Below, in pieces: positions 1 to 9,019 of a DNA stretch of 64,000 nucleotides. The notes beneath the pieces are model-generated. The model had not been told where the DNA came from. It saw nothing but the letters and a program-made list of their open reading frames with translations, and did no database searches. This DNA is from an uncultured Verrucomicrobia subdivision 3 bacterium (lineage in GTDB: Bacteria > Verrucomicrobiota > Verrucomicrobiia > Limisphaerales > UBA11358). Every line of letters begins with the position of its first letter. Positions within the stretch are counted from its first letter, which is position 1. The stretch spans positions 1-64,000 of the forward strand of contig CAIRJF010000017.1 of NCBI GenBank assembly GCA_903878805.1. The letters run 5' to 3'. A program made the translations under genes and the position numbers.

Positions 1-184
1 CACGCGATGACTTTAGGCGGCGTCGCCCGCGAGCTGACGCAATTTATCGCCGGCTGTCGCAAAAATAAAAACGGATTCGCTTGCCACGCGTTTGGCGAAA
101 AATTTATTCTACCCGCTCGCAGTTCAAAATATTTTATCACCCTTATTCGGTTGGCAGAAATCTGCGCGCCGTCTAATCTGCACC

Positions 185-271
185 ATGCGGTTGCACGACC
201 GATATTTGTTTCGCGAACTCCTCACGCCGCTGGCTTACTGCCTCGGTGGCTTTCTGGTTTTCTGGATTGCG
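185..271 (+). pseudogene. LptF/LptG permease, amino-terminal stub
   Basis: From an ATG at 185 the frame reads MRLHDRYLFRELLTPLAYC and then a hydrophobic segment ending in FLVFWIA. This matches the first transmembrane helix of YjgP/YjgQ (LptF/LptG) permeases, which move lipopolysaccharide to the outer membrane. After about 29 residues the similarity stops. The frame runs on to 337 through Thr/Val-rich codons that look like the antisense of the neighbouring lipoprotein. A full LptF lies at 23736-24896, so this stub may be what remains of its usual partner LptG. The breakpoint near 271-285 is inferred from loss of family character, not from an alignment. Confidence 0.5.
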
Positions 272-486
272 TCTAAAAAGGAATGGTCCATATTTGTCAC
301 GACAACCACGTTTGTCACGATGACGACCGTTGTATAATTAGTTACAGATTCTCCGCGCCATTGTGGATCTACATTTTGAATCAGAGAATTGTGCAAGTAA
401 TCCGCGCTATCGACAATGGTATCGCAACCAGTCAATGCAAGAGCAGAAACGGCTGCACCAATTTTTAGAAGATTGGAAATATTCAA
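235..486 (-). CDS. small lipoprotein, 3' end probably rearranged
   Basis: An 83-residue product opens with MNISNLLKIGAAVSALALTGC, a clear lipoprotein signal with lipobox LTGC (Cys21). A Val/Thr/Asn-rich stretch with two copies of VTN-type repeats follows. The last dozen codons overlap, in antisense, the LptF/LptG stub at 185-271, so the natural carboxyl end has probably been lost and replaced by chance codons. No family is recognised. The signal peptide supports export to an envelope membrane. Confidence 0.45.
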   Translation of the reverse strand: MNISNLLKIGAAVSALALTGCDTIVDSADYLHNSLIQNVDPQWRGESVTNYTTVVIVTNVVVVTNMDHSFLDAIQKTRKPPRQ

Positions 487-520
487 CGCTCTAAAAAATA
501 CTGATTGTCTTCTGGTGTGG

Positions 521-868
521 CTAGAAATAATGCTGCCAACAAATAAGCACTTCTGGTATTCCGCGCTCGCAACTTACTCCTGACACGCTCGCATTCAGTG
601 ATACAGCATTTCTGGCCGAGATAAATTTGATTAGAGAAAACTTTCCCTGCTCCAGAAACCCTTTTTCGCTGATGCCATAGTAGCCAGCTGTTCCAGACAG
701 ATTAATTTGCCAACTTGAACCCAGAGCACGCGAAAGACCGACTTCAACTTGCGGCCCAATATCAACACTGCTATCCAAACCTGAACCTGCGAGCAGCGAG
801 CCTTTCAACACGCGGTCAGGCGTCAATTGAAATTCCACGCGGAGGCTGGCGTTGACTGACTTTTGTTA
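521..868 (-). pseudogene. outer-membrane beta-barrel protein, carboxyl-terminal fragment
   Basis: The open frame begins immediately after a stop at 866-868; a GTG start at 838 is possible but arbitrary. The text alternates polar and hydrophobic residues in beta-strand fashion (VNASLRVEFQLTPD, SSWQINLSGTAGYYG) and ends in WQHYF. A carboxyl-terminal Phe with aromatic residues before it is the usual recognition signal of outer-membrane barrels for the BAM complex. Roughly the last 110 residues of such a protein are present and no amino-terminal part or signal peptide is. I read it as the surviving 3' end of a truncated gene. The exact barrel family is not identified. Confidence 0.4.
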
Positions 869-1065
869 CGCGTCATTTTAAGGCGATGAAGCCGGACGCA
901 TTCCGGAATTATGACGCGGTGTTGAGCAACTTTAATTGGTATAATTCATTTACCTAAATCAAGAGGCCAATAAAACACTGAATATAGTGCTTATACAATA
1001 GCGAACCGGCATATTGATCCTTTAAGACCGAATCCTTCAACAAACCACCAAAATAAGAATGGGGT

Positions 1066-1093
1066 AACGCCCTCGCATTTATCTGCGGGCGTT
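1066..1093. repeat. hairpin in a gene-free stretch (869-1161)
   Basis: The stretch from 869 to 1161 has no credible gene. The only clear structure is a perfect 7-bp inverted repeat, AACGCCC at 1066-1072 with GGGCGTT at 1087-1093. No T-run follows on either strand, so a terminator is not established. Confidence 0.35.
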
Positions 1094-1161
1094 GATGTGA
1101 GCCATGATAATAAGCGGAAGTATTACAATCAACATCAGTAAGCATTTGATGCCAAACACCG

Positions 1162-1443
1162 GTGCTGTCGGAATTCGTGAAACTCCGGCTGGCGAAGCTG
1201 GAGGCCGGGCAGCAGCGCGGCATTCCTTTCAATGAAGCCATCGGCAACGACACCCTTGGCCTGGACATCATGGCGCGCGGCGTGTTGCAGGATTGGCTGG
1301 CCACGATGTTCAATCAATACGACCGGATCGCGGCCAAACTCCTGCCGGTGGTCGAGGCGGCCACCATCAAGCCAAAAATCATCCCGCCCATTGGCGAACC
1401 GCTGTTCGCCAAACGTGGCGCGAAGGTGAATCTGGCTGAATGA
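1162..1443 (+). CDS. hypothetical protein of mobile-element type
   Basis: A 93-residue protein from a GTG start, with no recognised domain. It is mostly helical in character, with a central segment LDIMARGVLQDWLATMFNQY and a Pro/Ile-rich tail. Its stop overlaps the sequence that carries the ribosome-binding site of the next gene, so the two are probably translated together. The pairing with a long helical, membrane-anchored partner suggests a conjugation or plasmid origin, but this is inference. The true 5' end may have been lost, because sequence upstream of 1160 looks unrelated. Confidence 0.4.
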   Translation: MLSEFVKLRLAKLEAGQQRGIPFNEAIGNDTLGLDIMARGVLQDWLATMFNQYDRIAAKLLPVVEAATIKPKIIPPIGEPLFAKRGAKVNLAE

Positions 1444-1454
1444 AAGGAGTTGCC

Positions 1455-2795
1455 ATGACCGAGCCACATCTGTTTGAAGAAATGCTCACCACCTATCCGG
1501 CTGAAAAACGGGAACTGGCGCGGATGGTTTATCACCGCTTCGCCGACGGCGACAGTGAACAATTTTTTACCCAACTTTTTCTCGTGCTGGATGTCTATGC
1601 TCATTATGTCGAGCGCATCCCCACCCGGATGATTTCGGCCAATGCCGATTCGCTGGCGACGTTGCAGGAGATGCGGGAGGAAATCAGTTTGCTCGCCAAA
1701 ACGATTGAGACCCTCAATGTCAATATCACCAATCACGCCGAAAAAACGGACGAGCTTTGCCGGATCACATTGGCCAAATGCAGTGAGACCGTCGCCGGTG
1801 TTGAATTGATGGTGAAAAATCTCGGTGCGCGGGTGGACACCAAGACCATTGTGAAAGGCATTGAAAACGCTCTGAACTCCGGCATTCGCCGGGAGGTCAT
1901 TTCACCGTTCATCCAGCGCACGGAGGAGCTGGCGCAACAGGTCATGCCCACGCTGGAAAGCATCCGGGAGGCGGCGAACGAAGCCAAATCGGAATGGTCA
2001 CTGCGGATCTGGAAAACCGCGTGGACGACCAGTTTAATATGGAGCATTGGGGCGGCAGTCATCTGCACCTGCCTGATCTGCCTGAAATTCGGCGCATACT
2101 ACGAACATAAAATGGCGGTTCAAACCGCCGACATGGCGCAGGTGGTGAAATTTAATCAGGAGGCGTTCCAAAAACTGGTGATTGCCCAAGTGCCAGTCAG
2201 GGTGGTGCCGGTTCAAGATGATGACGGCGCTCCCAATCCACGGGGCTTTGCGCTGTTGATCGAAGGTGCCTATGCCGCCGAGATGCGCCCGTTGGACGGG
2301 CAAAAAACCGGCTGCATTTTCTTCAACAGCAATGTCCGGCAAAACGTAGCCGGGAAAACGCCAGTCGAGCGGCGAATAATAAAGTCCGACGCGCAAGCCC
2401 GCGTCGCGAACGGCCTGAACATATTCCGCCACGAAATCGCGATGCGCCGCCGACCGCACGCTCGTGTAAGTGTTCGTGCCGTCAGCAAAAAGCGCGAAGC
2501 CGTCGTGATGGCGCGAGGTCAGCACCGTGTATTTCATGCCCGCCGACTTGGCGAGTTCGGCCCACGACGCCGGCGAAAAATTCGTCGGCACAAATTGGTC
2601 GGCGAACTTTGCGTATTCGTCCACGGGAATTTGTTCGTTCCACTGCACCCATTCGCCGCGCGCGGGAATCGCGTAGATGCCCCAGTGGATGAACATCCCG
2701 AACTTCGCATCGCGCCACCACGCGAGCCGGGCGTCGCGCTGCGCGGCGGTTTCATCGCCCGTCGTCGTTGCCGATTCCTGTGCGCGGAGATTTGA
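1455..2795 (+). CDS. membrane-anchored coiled-coil protein, conjugation-like; 3' part is antisense to a fucosidase
   Basis: An AAAGGAG ribosome-binding site lies just before the ATG at 1455, which decides that start. The first 180 residues are helical with coiled-coil spacing (ADSLATLQEMREEISLLAKT and so on). One transmembrane helix follows (TSLIWSIGAAVICTCLICLKF region, about residues 194-216), then a short region ending near LIEGAYAAEM. The layout resembles accessory transfer proteins of plasmids, but no family is recognised. From about 2300 onward the frame is the Arg-rich antisense of the GH29 fragment on the other strand, so the natural gene probably ended or was cut at about 2290-2345 and the remainder is open only by chance. 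Confidence 0.4.
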   Translation: MTEPHLFEEMLTTYPAEKRELARMVYHRFADGDSEQFFTQLFLVLDVYAHYVERIPTRMISANADSLATLQEMREEISLLAKTIETLNVNITNHAEKTDELCRITLAKCSETVAGVELMVKNLGARVDTKTIVKGIENALNSGIRREVISPFIQRTEELAQQVMPTLESIREAANEAKSEWSLRIWKTAWTTSLIWSIGAAVICTCLICLKFGAYYEHKMAVQTADMAQVVKFNQEAFQKLVIAQVPVRVVPVQDDDGAPNPRGFALLIEGAYAAEMRPLDGQKTGCIFFNSNVRQNVAGKTPVERRIIKSDAQARVANGLNIFRHEIAMRRRPHARVSVRAVSKKREAVVMARGQHRVFHARRLGEFGPRRRRKIRRHKLVGELCVFVHGNLFVPLHPFAARGNRVDAPVDEHPELRIAPPREPGVALRGGFIARRRCRFLCAEI

Positions 2796-2867
2796 ACTGA
2801 CGGCGGCTGCGCCAATCGCCAGAGCCATCAAAATGATGTGAAATCGCGTGCCGTTTTTGGTCTTCAT
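2034..2867 (-). pseudogene. alpha-L-fucosidase (GH29), truncated after the first third
   Basis: The gene starts at 2867, only 21 bp after the end of the GH29 fusion gene, so the two formed one operon. A signal peptide (MKTKNGTRFHIILMALAIGA) precedes the GH29 hallmarks AWWRDAKFGMFIHWGIYAIP, SAGMKYTVLTSRHHDGFALF and GLYYSPLDWRFPGY. The family ends abruptly near 2290-2345, before the nucleophile Asp, and the rest of the frame to 2034 is the antisense of a helical mobile-type gene. A complete GH29 domain needs about 300 more residues, so this copy cannot be catalytic. The break is a recombination or deletion scar, or else an assembly join. Confidence 0.75.
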
Positions 2868-2888
2868 GGAATTAATAAAATCTTGCCG

Positions 2889-5888
2889 TCAATTTTTTAG
2901 CGAAATTATTTGGTCGGGTTTCGCCGAAAATTTTTGTTTGTGGCCGTTGGCTTCCAGCAACACTTTTTGTTTCTGCGCCGTGATGCCGACGATTTTATAA
3001 ACGTGTCCGTCTAAATCCGTGACCACGCGGCAGCCGGTCGAGCAGGAAAAAATTTTACGGCCGTCCAATTCCGCGCTGACGAGGCCGTTGGTCGAAGTCA
3101 TTTTCCAAACGTGTTCGCCCCAGCGTTGCGAATAGGAAAAATCTTTTTCATCGCACGCCGACCACCAGACTTGATTTTGGACGACATCGAGATGAATGCC
3201 GTGCATCCGCGAAAGGTATTCCAACACGGAAAGAATCATCGGGCCGTAGCCATCCATGTGCGCGCTGGCCAGCTCGCCGGTGGACGGATCAATCTGTTCC
3301 GTGAAACGGTTGTGGCCGCGCTCGACCGCGGCAATCAGTTTTTCGCCCAGCTCGGTGACGAGCGAATAATGCCCGTAATTTTCCAGCGCGCGGATGGCGC
3401 GTTGATACGTCAAACCTTCCGGCTGGCCGCTCCAATCGTTGCCGCTGGAATTGCGAAACAGCGGATCGTTGGCTGCGATGGAGGGCAGGGGAACGGGCGT
3501 CCAAAATTCGTTCGTGTTCAGCAAATGATATTTGATGAATTCGTCCGCCATCTTCTGCGTGAAAATGCCGTGATACATCGCGCGCAAATTGTTGTGGACG
3601 ACTTCAGGAAGCACGTTGCCATTTTTGTCGCGGTCAAAACACGCGTGCCGTTTTTCGTCCCACAATTTTTCAATGAGCGTTTGGCGCACGGCCTCGGCTT
3701 GTTGCTGCCAGAAATTTTCCTGGCCGTTGCCCAGCTCTCGCGAAATTTTCGCCAGCGTCGCGCGCATGTCGTAGCTGTAAGCCATCATTTCCATGGATTG
3801 AAACGGCACAAGCATTTGGTCGCGCGGCATCGGCGGACGTTTGCGTTCCGCTTCCAAAGCCCAGTATTGCTTGAAATCTTTTGGGTTCATCGGATCGGGC
3901 GTGCCGGGACTGCCCGGCGGCACGTCAAACGGCCACGGCGCGGGGGCGCCGCGCGCCATGTAGCGCTCCGCAAAATCTTCGCCGGTGTCATACATGCACC
4001 AGCTTTCAATCACGCCGTCGTGGTTGGAATCGCGCGTGCGCCAGAGATACGCGTCGTGCGCGGCGAGACCGTTGTAAAGTCGCTGCAAATAATCCTTGTC
4101 CTTGCCGGCCCAAAAATAAGTCCGCCACGCCGGCTCGGGAAAACACAGGCCTTGCAGCCAGCCGTAGTGCGCGAGAACTTTCAACTCGGGAAACCATGCC
4201 GTCCAAAAATTTGTGCCGCTGGGAATTTCATTCGTGCGGCGCAAAAACGAAGTCACCATGCCGGGAAAACGTCCGTCGCGCCGTTGCGTCAGCAGGAAAA
4301 TATTTTGGTTGTTGAACGCCAGCTGCACGTCGCGCGCGGCATACATCTCGCCACCCATCGGTTGCGTTTCGATCCAGCAATTCCCGTAGCCGCCGCCCTC
4401 GACGAGAATTTTCATCGTTGGCGTGAACGGCGTGACATTGCGCCGCTCCATCATCTCCGCGCGGTTGTAAAGTTGTTGGAGATTGGTGTCGGTCGTTGAA
4501 AATTTTACGCCGGTCAGCGGCAACGAACTTTTTTCTGGAATGCTGGCCGCGGTAGTTTCCGGCAAACTGATGGCCGGAATGTCCATCGCCGAGCCGTCGA
4601 GTTGCAATTTCACGACCGTCGCCGTGAACTTTTCGCGCGGCGGCAAATGCAGAATAATTTTTCCGTTCGTCGTTTCAAAGTTGACCGCTTTGCCGCCAAG
4701 AATGTTGGCGGAAATAATTTTTTTCGGTAAAGCCGGCAATTCGATTTCGGTTTTCTCTTTGTTCAAAACAAAAACGTAAATGGAATTTCCCTTGCGCGTG
4801 CTGGCGATTTGTTTCATCGGTTTCCACGGGCCGCCGCGCGTGCCGTAAATGCTTTCGCCGTTCACGTCCATCCACGCGCCGACTTTTTTCAACACTTCAA
4901 CCTGACGCGGTTCGATGCGGCCATCCGGCATCGGGCCGACATCGAGCAATAAATTTCCATCGCCGCCGACCGTTTGTGCGAGGATGCTGATGACTTCGGC
5001 GGCGGATTTGATTTTGTCGTTTGGTTTCCACGACCATTGCGTGCCGAGCGTCATGCACGATTCCCACGGCTGTGATTCGTCGTAAGCGCCGACTTTTTGC
5101 TCTGGCGTATAAAAATCTTCGTTCGCGCGCAGCTTGAGTTTTTCCTGATGCGCCCATTGCTCGCCGGTGTCCATTTGCAGTCGGTTATCAATGATGATTT
5201 GCGGCTGCAATCCGCGCACGAGCGGATACGTCGTTTCGGGATGCCACATCGTCAGACGCCCGTCGGAATCAAACCACAGCACATCAATCTTGCCGTAGTT
5301 CGTCAGCAGCTCGCGCAACTCGTCTTGAATGTGCGCCACAAAATGATCATTGTTCGTCGAGCGGCACTCGGGATCGCGCCAGTCCATCGGCGAAAAATAC
5401 CAGCCCATGTGCAAGCCGGCTTGGCGCACCGCTGCTGCCAGTTCCGCGCAAAGGTCGCGGTGAAACGGCGATTGCATAATGTTGTAATCATCCACCTTGG
5501 AATCCCACAGCAAAAATCCGTCGCAATGTTTCGCCGTGAGCACGACGTATTTCATGCCGGCGGTTTTGGCGACCTCGGCCCACTCCGCTGCGTTAAAATT
5601 CGTCGGATTAAATTTTTTGTAGAGGTTGTCGTAAATCTCGACTGGTGTTGCTCCTTTGTTCGGGCAATTGGTATTTGAATTCGCGCGCGACCAACTGATT
5701 TCTTTGCCGGTTAACGCCACCGGGCCATAGTGAATGAACATTCCAAATCGCGCCGCGCGCCACCACGCCATGCGCTCCGCCTGATTTTCGTTGGGCATTT
5801 GCGAAAGCTCATTTGCCAAGAGTTTTGAGACGCCGGCTACCAAAAAAAAGAGAACGACTAAAATTAATTTGGGAGATTTCACCTGCAA
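2889..5888 (-). CDS. alpha-L-fucosidase (GH29) fused to a GH63-like (alpha/alpha)6 domain
   Basis: A secreted protein of about 999 residues. The signal peptide spans residues 1-25; the start may be the TTG at 5888 or the in-frame GTG at 5882. Residues 35-420 are GH29, with RFGMFIHYGP, AGMKYVVLTAKHCDGF and IDVLWFDSDG, whose Asp207 is the expected nucleophile. Residues from about 455 to 880 resemble the (alpha/alpha)6 fold of GH63 and mannosylglycerate hydrolases: PMGGEMYAARDVQLAFNNQ, then RRDGRFPGM, DGVIESWCMYDTGED and NDWSGQPEGLTYQRA. A beta-rich tail closes it. GH29 releases alpha-fucose from glycans; the second domain suggests release of another alpha-linked sugar. It heads an operon with a truncated GH29 and is divergent from a sensor kinase likely to control it. 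The GH63 assignment is by motif only. Confidence 0.8.
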   Translation of the reverse strand: MQVKSPKLILVVLFFLVAGVSKLLANELSQMPNENQAERMAWWRAARFGMFIHYGPVALTGKEISWSRANSNTNCPNKGATPVEIYDNLYKKFNPTNFNAAEWAEVAKTAGMKYVVLTAKHCDGFLLWDSKVDDYNIMQSPFHRDLCAELAAAVRQAGLHMGWYFSPMDWRDPECRSTNNDHFVAHIQDELRELLTNYGKIDVLWFDSDGRLTMWHPETTYPLVRGLQPQIIIDNRLQMDTGEQWAHQEKLKLRANEDFYTPEQKVGAYDESQPWESCMTLGTQWSWKPNDKIKSAAEVISILAQTVGGDGNLLLDVGPMPDGRIEPRQVEVLKKVGAWMDVNGESIYGTRGGPWKPMKQIASTRKGNSIYVFVLNKEKTEIELPALPKKIISANILGGKAVNFETTNGKIILHLPPREKFTATVVKLQLDGSAMDIPAISLPETTAASIPEKSSLPLTGVKFSTTDTNLQQLYNRAEMMERRNVTPFTPTMKILVEGGGYGNCWIETQPMGGEMYAARDVQLAFNNQNIFLLTQRRDGRFPGMVTSFLRRTNEIPSGTNFWTAWFPELKVLAHYGWLQGLCFPEPAWRTYFWAGKDKDYLQRLYNGLAAHDAYLWRTRDSNHDGVIESWCMYDTGEDFAERYMARGAPAPWPFDVPPGSPGTPDPMNPKDFKQYWALEAERKRPPMPRDQMLVPFQSMEMMAYSYDMRATLAKISRELGNGQENFWQQQAEAVRQTLIEKLWDEKRHACFDRDKNGNVLPEVVHNNLRAMYHGIFTQKMADEFIKYHLLNTNEFWTPVPLPSIAANDPLFRNSSGNDWSGQPEGLTYQRAIRALENYGHYSLVTELGEKLIAAVERGHNRFTEQIDPSTGELASAHMDGYGPMILSVLEYLSRMHGIHLDVVQNQVWWSACDEKDFSYSQRWGEHVWKMTSTNGLVSAELDGRKIFSCSTGCRVVTDLDGHVYKIVGITAQKQKVLLEANGHKQKFSAKPDQIISLKN

Positions 5889-5915
5889 AATTTACCATTG
5901 CTGGCAAGTCAAGCG

Positions 5916-5935
5916 AACCACGAGAACTCGTGGTT
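5916..5935. promoter_or_regulatory. palindromic operator candidate between divergent genes
   Basis: The 127-bp divergent region between the fucosidase fusion (5888, leftward) and the sensor kinase (6016, rightward) contains AACCACGAGAACTCGTGGTT, two perfect 9-bp arms around AA. The position is right for a dimeric regulator acting on both promoters. The NarL-type regulator encoded at 9020 is the obvious candidate to bind, which is inference. It could also form a hairpin in a leader transcript. Confidence 0.45.
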
Positions 5936-6015
5936 GTGCGATTTATCGTGCCGCGAATTTTAAGTCGCCGCGTGTTCGGACTTGTTTGCCGCGACCAAAG
6001 TAATTAAATACCGTC

Positions 6016-8988
6016 ATGCCCAAGCTCCGGTTGCGAAAGTTTTTGCCGTGTTTGATTTTTTTCAGCTGGGCATGCTCGGCGGTTTTTTCGCAGGTAAACA
6101 ATTCTGCCGTCACATGGTCGGTGCGCGCGTGGCAGACGGATGAAGGCTTGCCGGACAACGACGTCACCGGCATCGCCCAAAATTCCGACGGCTATCTCTG
6201 GCTCGCGACGCAAGGCGGCCTCGCGCTGTTTGACGGCGTGCGGTTTCGCGACGTGGATTTGCCGACGCCGTCCGAGCGCACGCGGCCGCTCATCCGCGCG
6301 TCGCTTTTGGAAAACAACGGCACGTTTTGGGCCGCGCTCGAAGGCGGCGCGGTGGTGAACTTGCGCGGAAATAAAATTATTTTTTTCGGGCAGACCAACG
6401 GCCTGCCGAATTTTCGTCCGACCTCCATCGCCCAAGCTGCGGACGGCTCCATCTGGATTGGTTTCGTGGACGGCTCGGCGTGTCAGATTGTTAAAAATCA
6501 GGTGACTCGTTTCACCGCCAAATCCGGTCTCGCCGGCAACGGCCCGTGCATCGTCGCCGCTGATGCGCAGGGAAAAATCTGGTTCGCCAAAGCTGGTCAG
6601 CTGATGGGATTTCGCGACGGAAAATTTTTTATTGTCGCCGATTTGCCCGAAGGTTCCGTGCGCCTCGCCGCCGCGCGCAATCGCGGCCTGTGGATTTTCG
6701 TCGGCAAAGATTTGCTTAAAATCGAAGGCGACGGGCCGCTGCAAAAAATTCTTTCGCTCAACGCCGTCGCCGCCGGCGTCAGCGCGTCGGTGGTTTTTGA
6801 AGACCACGCCGGCGCGGTCTGGCTCGGCACTTTTGCGGGCGGACTTTTTTGCGCGACCGGCACGAATGTTTTTTCCGTGCCGACGAGTTATCCCGATGTC
6901 TTGAGCCTCGCTGAAGACCGCGAACAAAACATTTGGGTCGGAACCGGCGGCGGCGGTTTGAACCGGCTGCGTCCACGCGTGTTAGAATTGCAAGGCACGG
7001 ACGCCGGTCTGCCGTTCGCGAGCGTGCGCTCGGTCTGCGCGGACAATCACGGCGCGCTTTGGGCCGCCACGCAAAACGGTTCGCTCGCGCGGCTCGAAAA
7101 TGGCGTCTGGAAAAATCTTTCCGCCGAAACCAAATGGGCCACTTCCCGCGCAACGTGCGTTGCCGCCGACAACGCTGGCGGCGTGTGGATTGGCACGACG
7201 CACGACGGCTTGCAACATTGGCACGATGGGCAAATGGAAACGTTCACGCGCGACGACGGCCTCGGCGGCGAAACCGTGCGCGCGTTGCTCGCGGATAAAA
7301 ACGGCGATTTGTGGATTGCCACTGAATCGCCGAGTGCGGTGCAAAAACTGCACGCGAAAAATTTTCAGAATTTTTCGCGGCCGACGCCGTCGCGCACCGT
7401 GCGCGTGATGGCGCAGGACAGCGACGGAAAAATCTGGCTCGGCACGCTTGACGGTTATTTGCTGCGCGTGGACGGCGACAAACTTGTGGATGTCACCGCC
7501 GGCACGCTCGCGAAACCGAAACCGATCCGTTGTCTTTATGCCGCGCCGGACGGCGATTTGTGGATCGGCTACGCGGGCGCGGGCGCAGGACGAATTCGCG
7601 CGGGAAAATTTTCCGCCATTTCCACCGACCGCGGTTTGCACGACGCTTACATTTGCGCGATGACGCTGGATGACGGTGGCGGATTTTGGTTCAGCTCCGA
7701 CCACGGAATTTTTCAAGTGCGACAAAATGAATTGGAAGACGCGTTGACAGGAAAAATTTCTGGCGTGCGTTCGGTGTTGTTCGGCCGCGAAGAATCGTTG
7801 CCGAGTTTGCAGGGCAATTTCGGTTACACGCCAAATTTCGCGCGCACGGATGCCGGCCGCATCGTGTTTCCGACGCGCAGTGGACTGGTATTCGTTAATC
7901 CCAACCAGTCGCAGCCAAATCATCTCGCGCCGCCGGTCGCCATCGAGCGCGTGCTGGTGGACGGCGCGGAATCGCCGTTGAAAAATGGCGGTGCGGTGAA
8001 AATTCCGCCGCGTCATCGGCGCATTGACATCGAGTTCACGGCGTTAAGTTTTGTTGCGCCGGAGAACGTAAATTTTCGCTACAAACTCGATGGCTGGGAC
8101 GACAACTGGAACACGCCGGTGCGCGGTCAGCGCGCGGTGAATTACACGCGACTGCCGGCGGGCGATTACACGTTTCGCGTCAGCGCGTGCAACAACGCGG
8201 GCATCTGGAACGAGCGCGGCGCGGCGCTGAATTTCACCGTAGAGCCATTCGTTTGGCAGACGTGGTGGTTTCGCGCGACGATTATTTCCGGGCTGCTGCT
8301 CGCGGTGGCGGTGGCGGTGCGTTTTTATTCGCACCGGAATTACCGTTTGCGGCTGCAAAAATTGGAGCAGGAAAATGCGCTACAAAAAGAACGCGCGCGC
8401 ATCGCGAAGGACATTCACGACGAACTCGGCGCGAACTTGACGCAAATTTCGCTGCTCGGAAAATTCACCGAGCACGATCTGGCGGAGCCGGAAAAGGCGC
8501 GCACGCACGTCGAAAAAATTGCGGCCATCGCGCGTGCCGGTGTGCGTTCGGTGGATGAAATTGTCTGGGCTGTGAACCCGCGCAACGACACGCTCGCGCA
8601 ACTGCTCGATTACGCGGGGCAATTCGCCGTGGATTTTTCGCGCGCGGCGGAGATGCGCTGCCGGATTGATTTTCCGGAAAAAGTTCCGTTGCACAATCTG
8701 CCCGCCGATACGCGGCACGATTTGTTTTTGATCGTGAAAGAAGCGCTGCACAACGCGGTGAAACATTCGGGCGCACAGGAAATTATTTTGCGCGCGGAAA
8801 TTTTCGGCGGCGAATTGCGTCTCGAAATCGCGGACAACGGGCGCGGTTTTGCGTCGCCGAAAGATGACGCGCTGGCGGACGGCTTGCGCAACATGAAACA
8901 GCGCGCGGTGGAGTTGGGCGGTGAGTGCGTCGTCGAAAGTGCGCCGGCGCACGGAACGAAAGTGCGGGTGCGACTGAAATTGCCTTGA
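6016..8988 (+). CDS. sensor histidine kinase with periplasmic beta-propeller
   Basis: A 990-residue membrane kinase. After a signal peptide, residues 30-640 hold repeats of the two-component regulator propeller (for example GLPDNDVTGIAQNSDGYLWL and DGKIWLGTLDGYLLRVDGD). A Y_Y_Y domain lies at about 690-755 and one transmembrane helix (ATIISGLLLAVAVAVRF) follows. The cytoplasmic HisKA_3 region has IAKDIHDELGANLTQ with His801 as phosphate acceptor, then an HATPase domain with DNGRGF. This is the input half of the systems that control polysaccharide-utilisation loci in Bacteroidetes, but here it is not fused to its regulator. The regulator follows 31 bp downstream. The ligand is probably an oligosaccharide released by the nearby hydrolases (inference). 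Confidence 0.9.
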   Translation: MPKLRLRKFLPCLIFFSWACSAVFSQVNNSAVTWSVRAWQTDEGLPDNDVTGIAQNSDGYLWLATQGGLALFDGVRFRDVDLPTPSERTRPLIRASLLENNGTFWAALEGGAVVNLRGNKIIFFGQTNGLPNFRPTSIAQAADGSIWIGFVDGSACQIVKNQVTRFTAKSGLAGNGPCIVAADAQGKIWFAKAGQLMGFRDGKFFIVADLPEGSVRLAAARNRGLWIFVGKDLLKIEGDGPLQKILSLNAVAAGVSASVVFEDHAGAVWLGTFAGGLFCATGTNVFSVPTSYPDVLSLAEDREQNIWVGTGGGGLNRLRPRVLELQGTDAGLPFASVRSVCADNHGALWAATQNGSLARLENGVWKNLSAETKWATSRATCVAADNAGGVWIGTTHDGLQHWHDGQMETFTRDDGLGGETVRALLADKNGDLWIATESPSAVQKLHAKNFQNFSRPTPSRTVRVMAQDSDGKIWLGTLDGYLLRVDGDKLVDVTAGTLAKPKPIRCLYAAPDGDLWIGYAGAGAGRIRAGKFSAISTDRGLHDAYICAMTLDDGGGFWFSSDHGIFQVRQNELEDALTGKISGVRSVLFGREESLPSLQGNFGYTPNFARTDAGRIVFPTRSGLVFVNPNQSQPNHLAPPVAIERVLVDGAESPLKNGGAVKIPPRHRRIDIEFTALSFVAPENVNFRYKLDGWDDNWNTPVRGQRAVNYTRLPAGDYTFRVSACNNAGIWNERGAALNFTVEPFVWQTWWFRATIISGLLLAVAVAVRFYSHRNYRLRLQKLEQENALQKERARIAKDIHDELGANLTQISLLGKFTEHDLAEPEKARTHVEKIAAIARAGVRSVDEIVWAVNPRNDTLAQLLDYAGQFAVDFSRAAEMRCRIDFPEKVPLHNLPADTRHDLFLIVKEALHNAVKHSGAQEIILRAEIFGGELRLEIADNGRGFASPKDDALADGLRNMKQRAVELGGECVVESAPAHGTKVRVRLKLP

Positions 8989-9019
8989 GCGGCGGTTTTT
9001 GCGACGCTGCGAAATCTCC

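Noticed and set aside
3-68. Carboxyl end of a protein (ADAIYRRLSQK) at the window's left edge, + strand
   Set aside because: The frame ends in a normal stop and could be a real tail, but 22 codons without a family are too little to support a feature.
954-1313. 119-codon minus frame in the scrap region
   Set aside because: Low-complexity mixed text with no ribosome-binding site, overlapping a better + strand frame.
3111-4499. 462-codon frame on the + strand inside the GH29 fusion gene
   Set aside because: It is the Arg/His/Ala-rich antisense of a gene with clear family motifs; GC-rich codons leave such shadows open.
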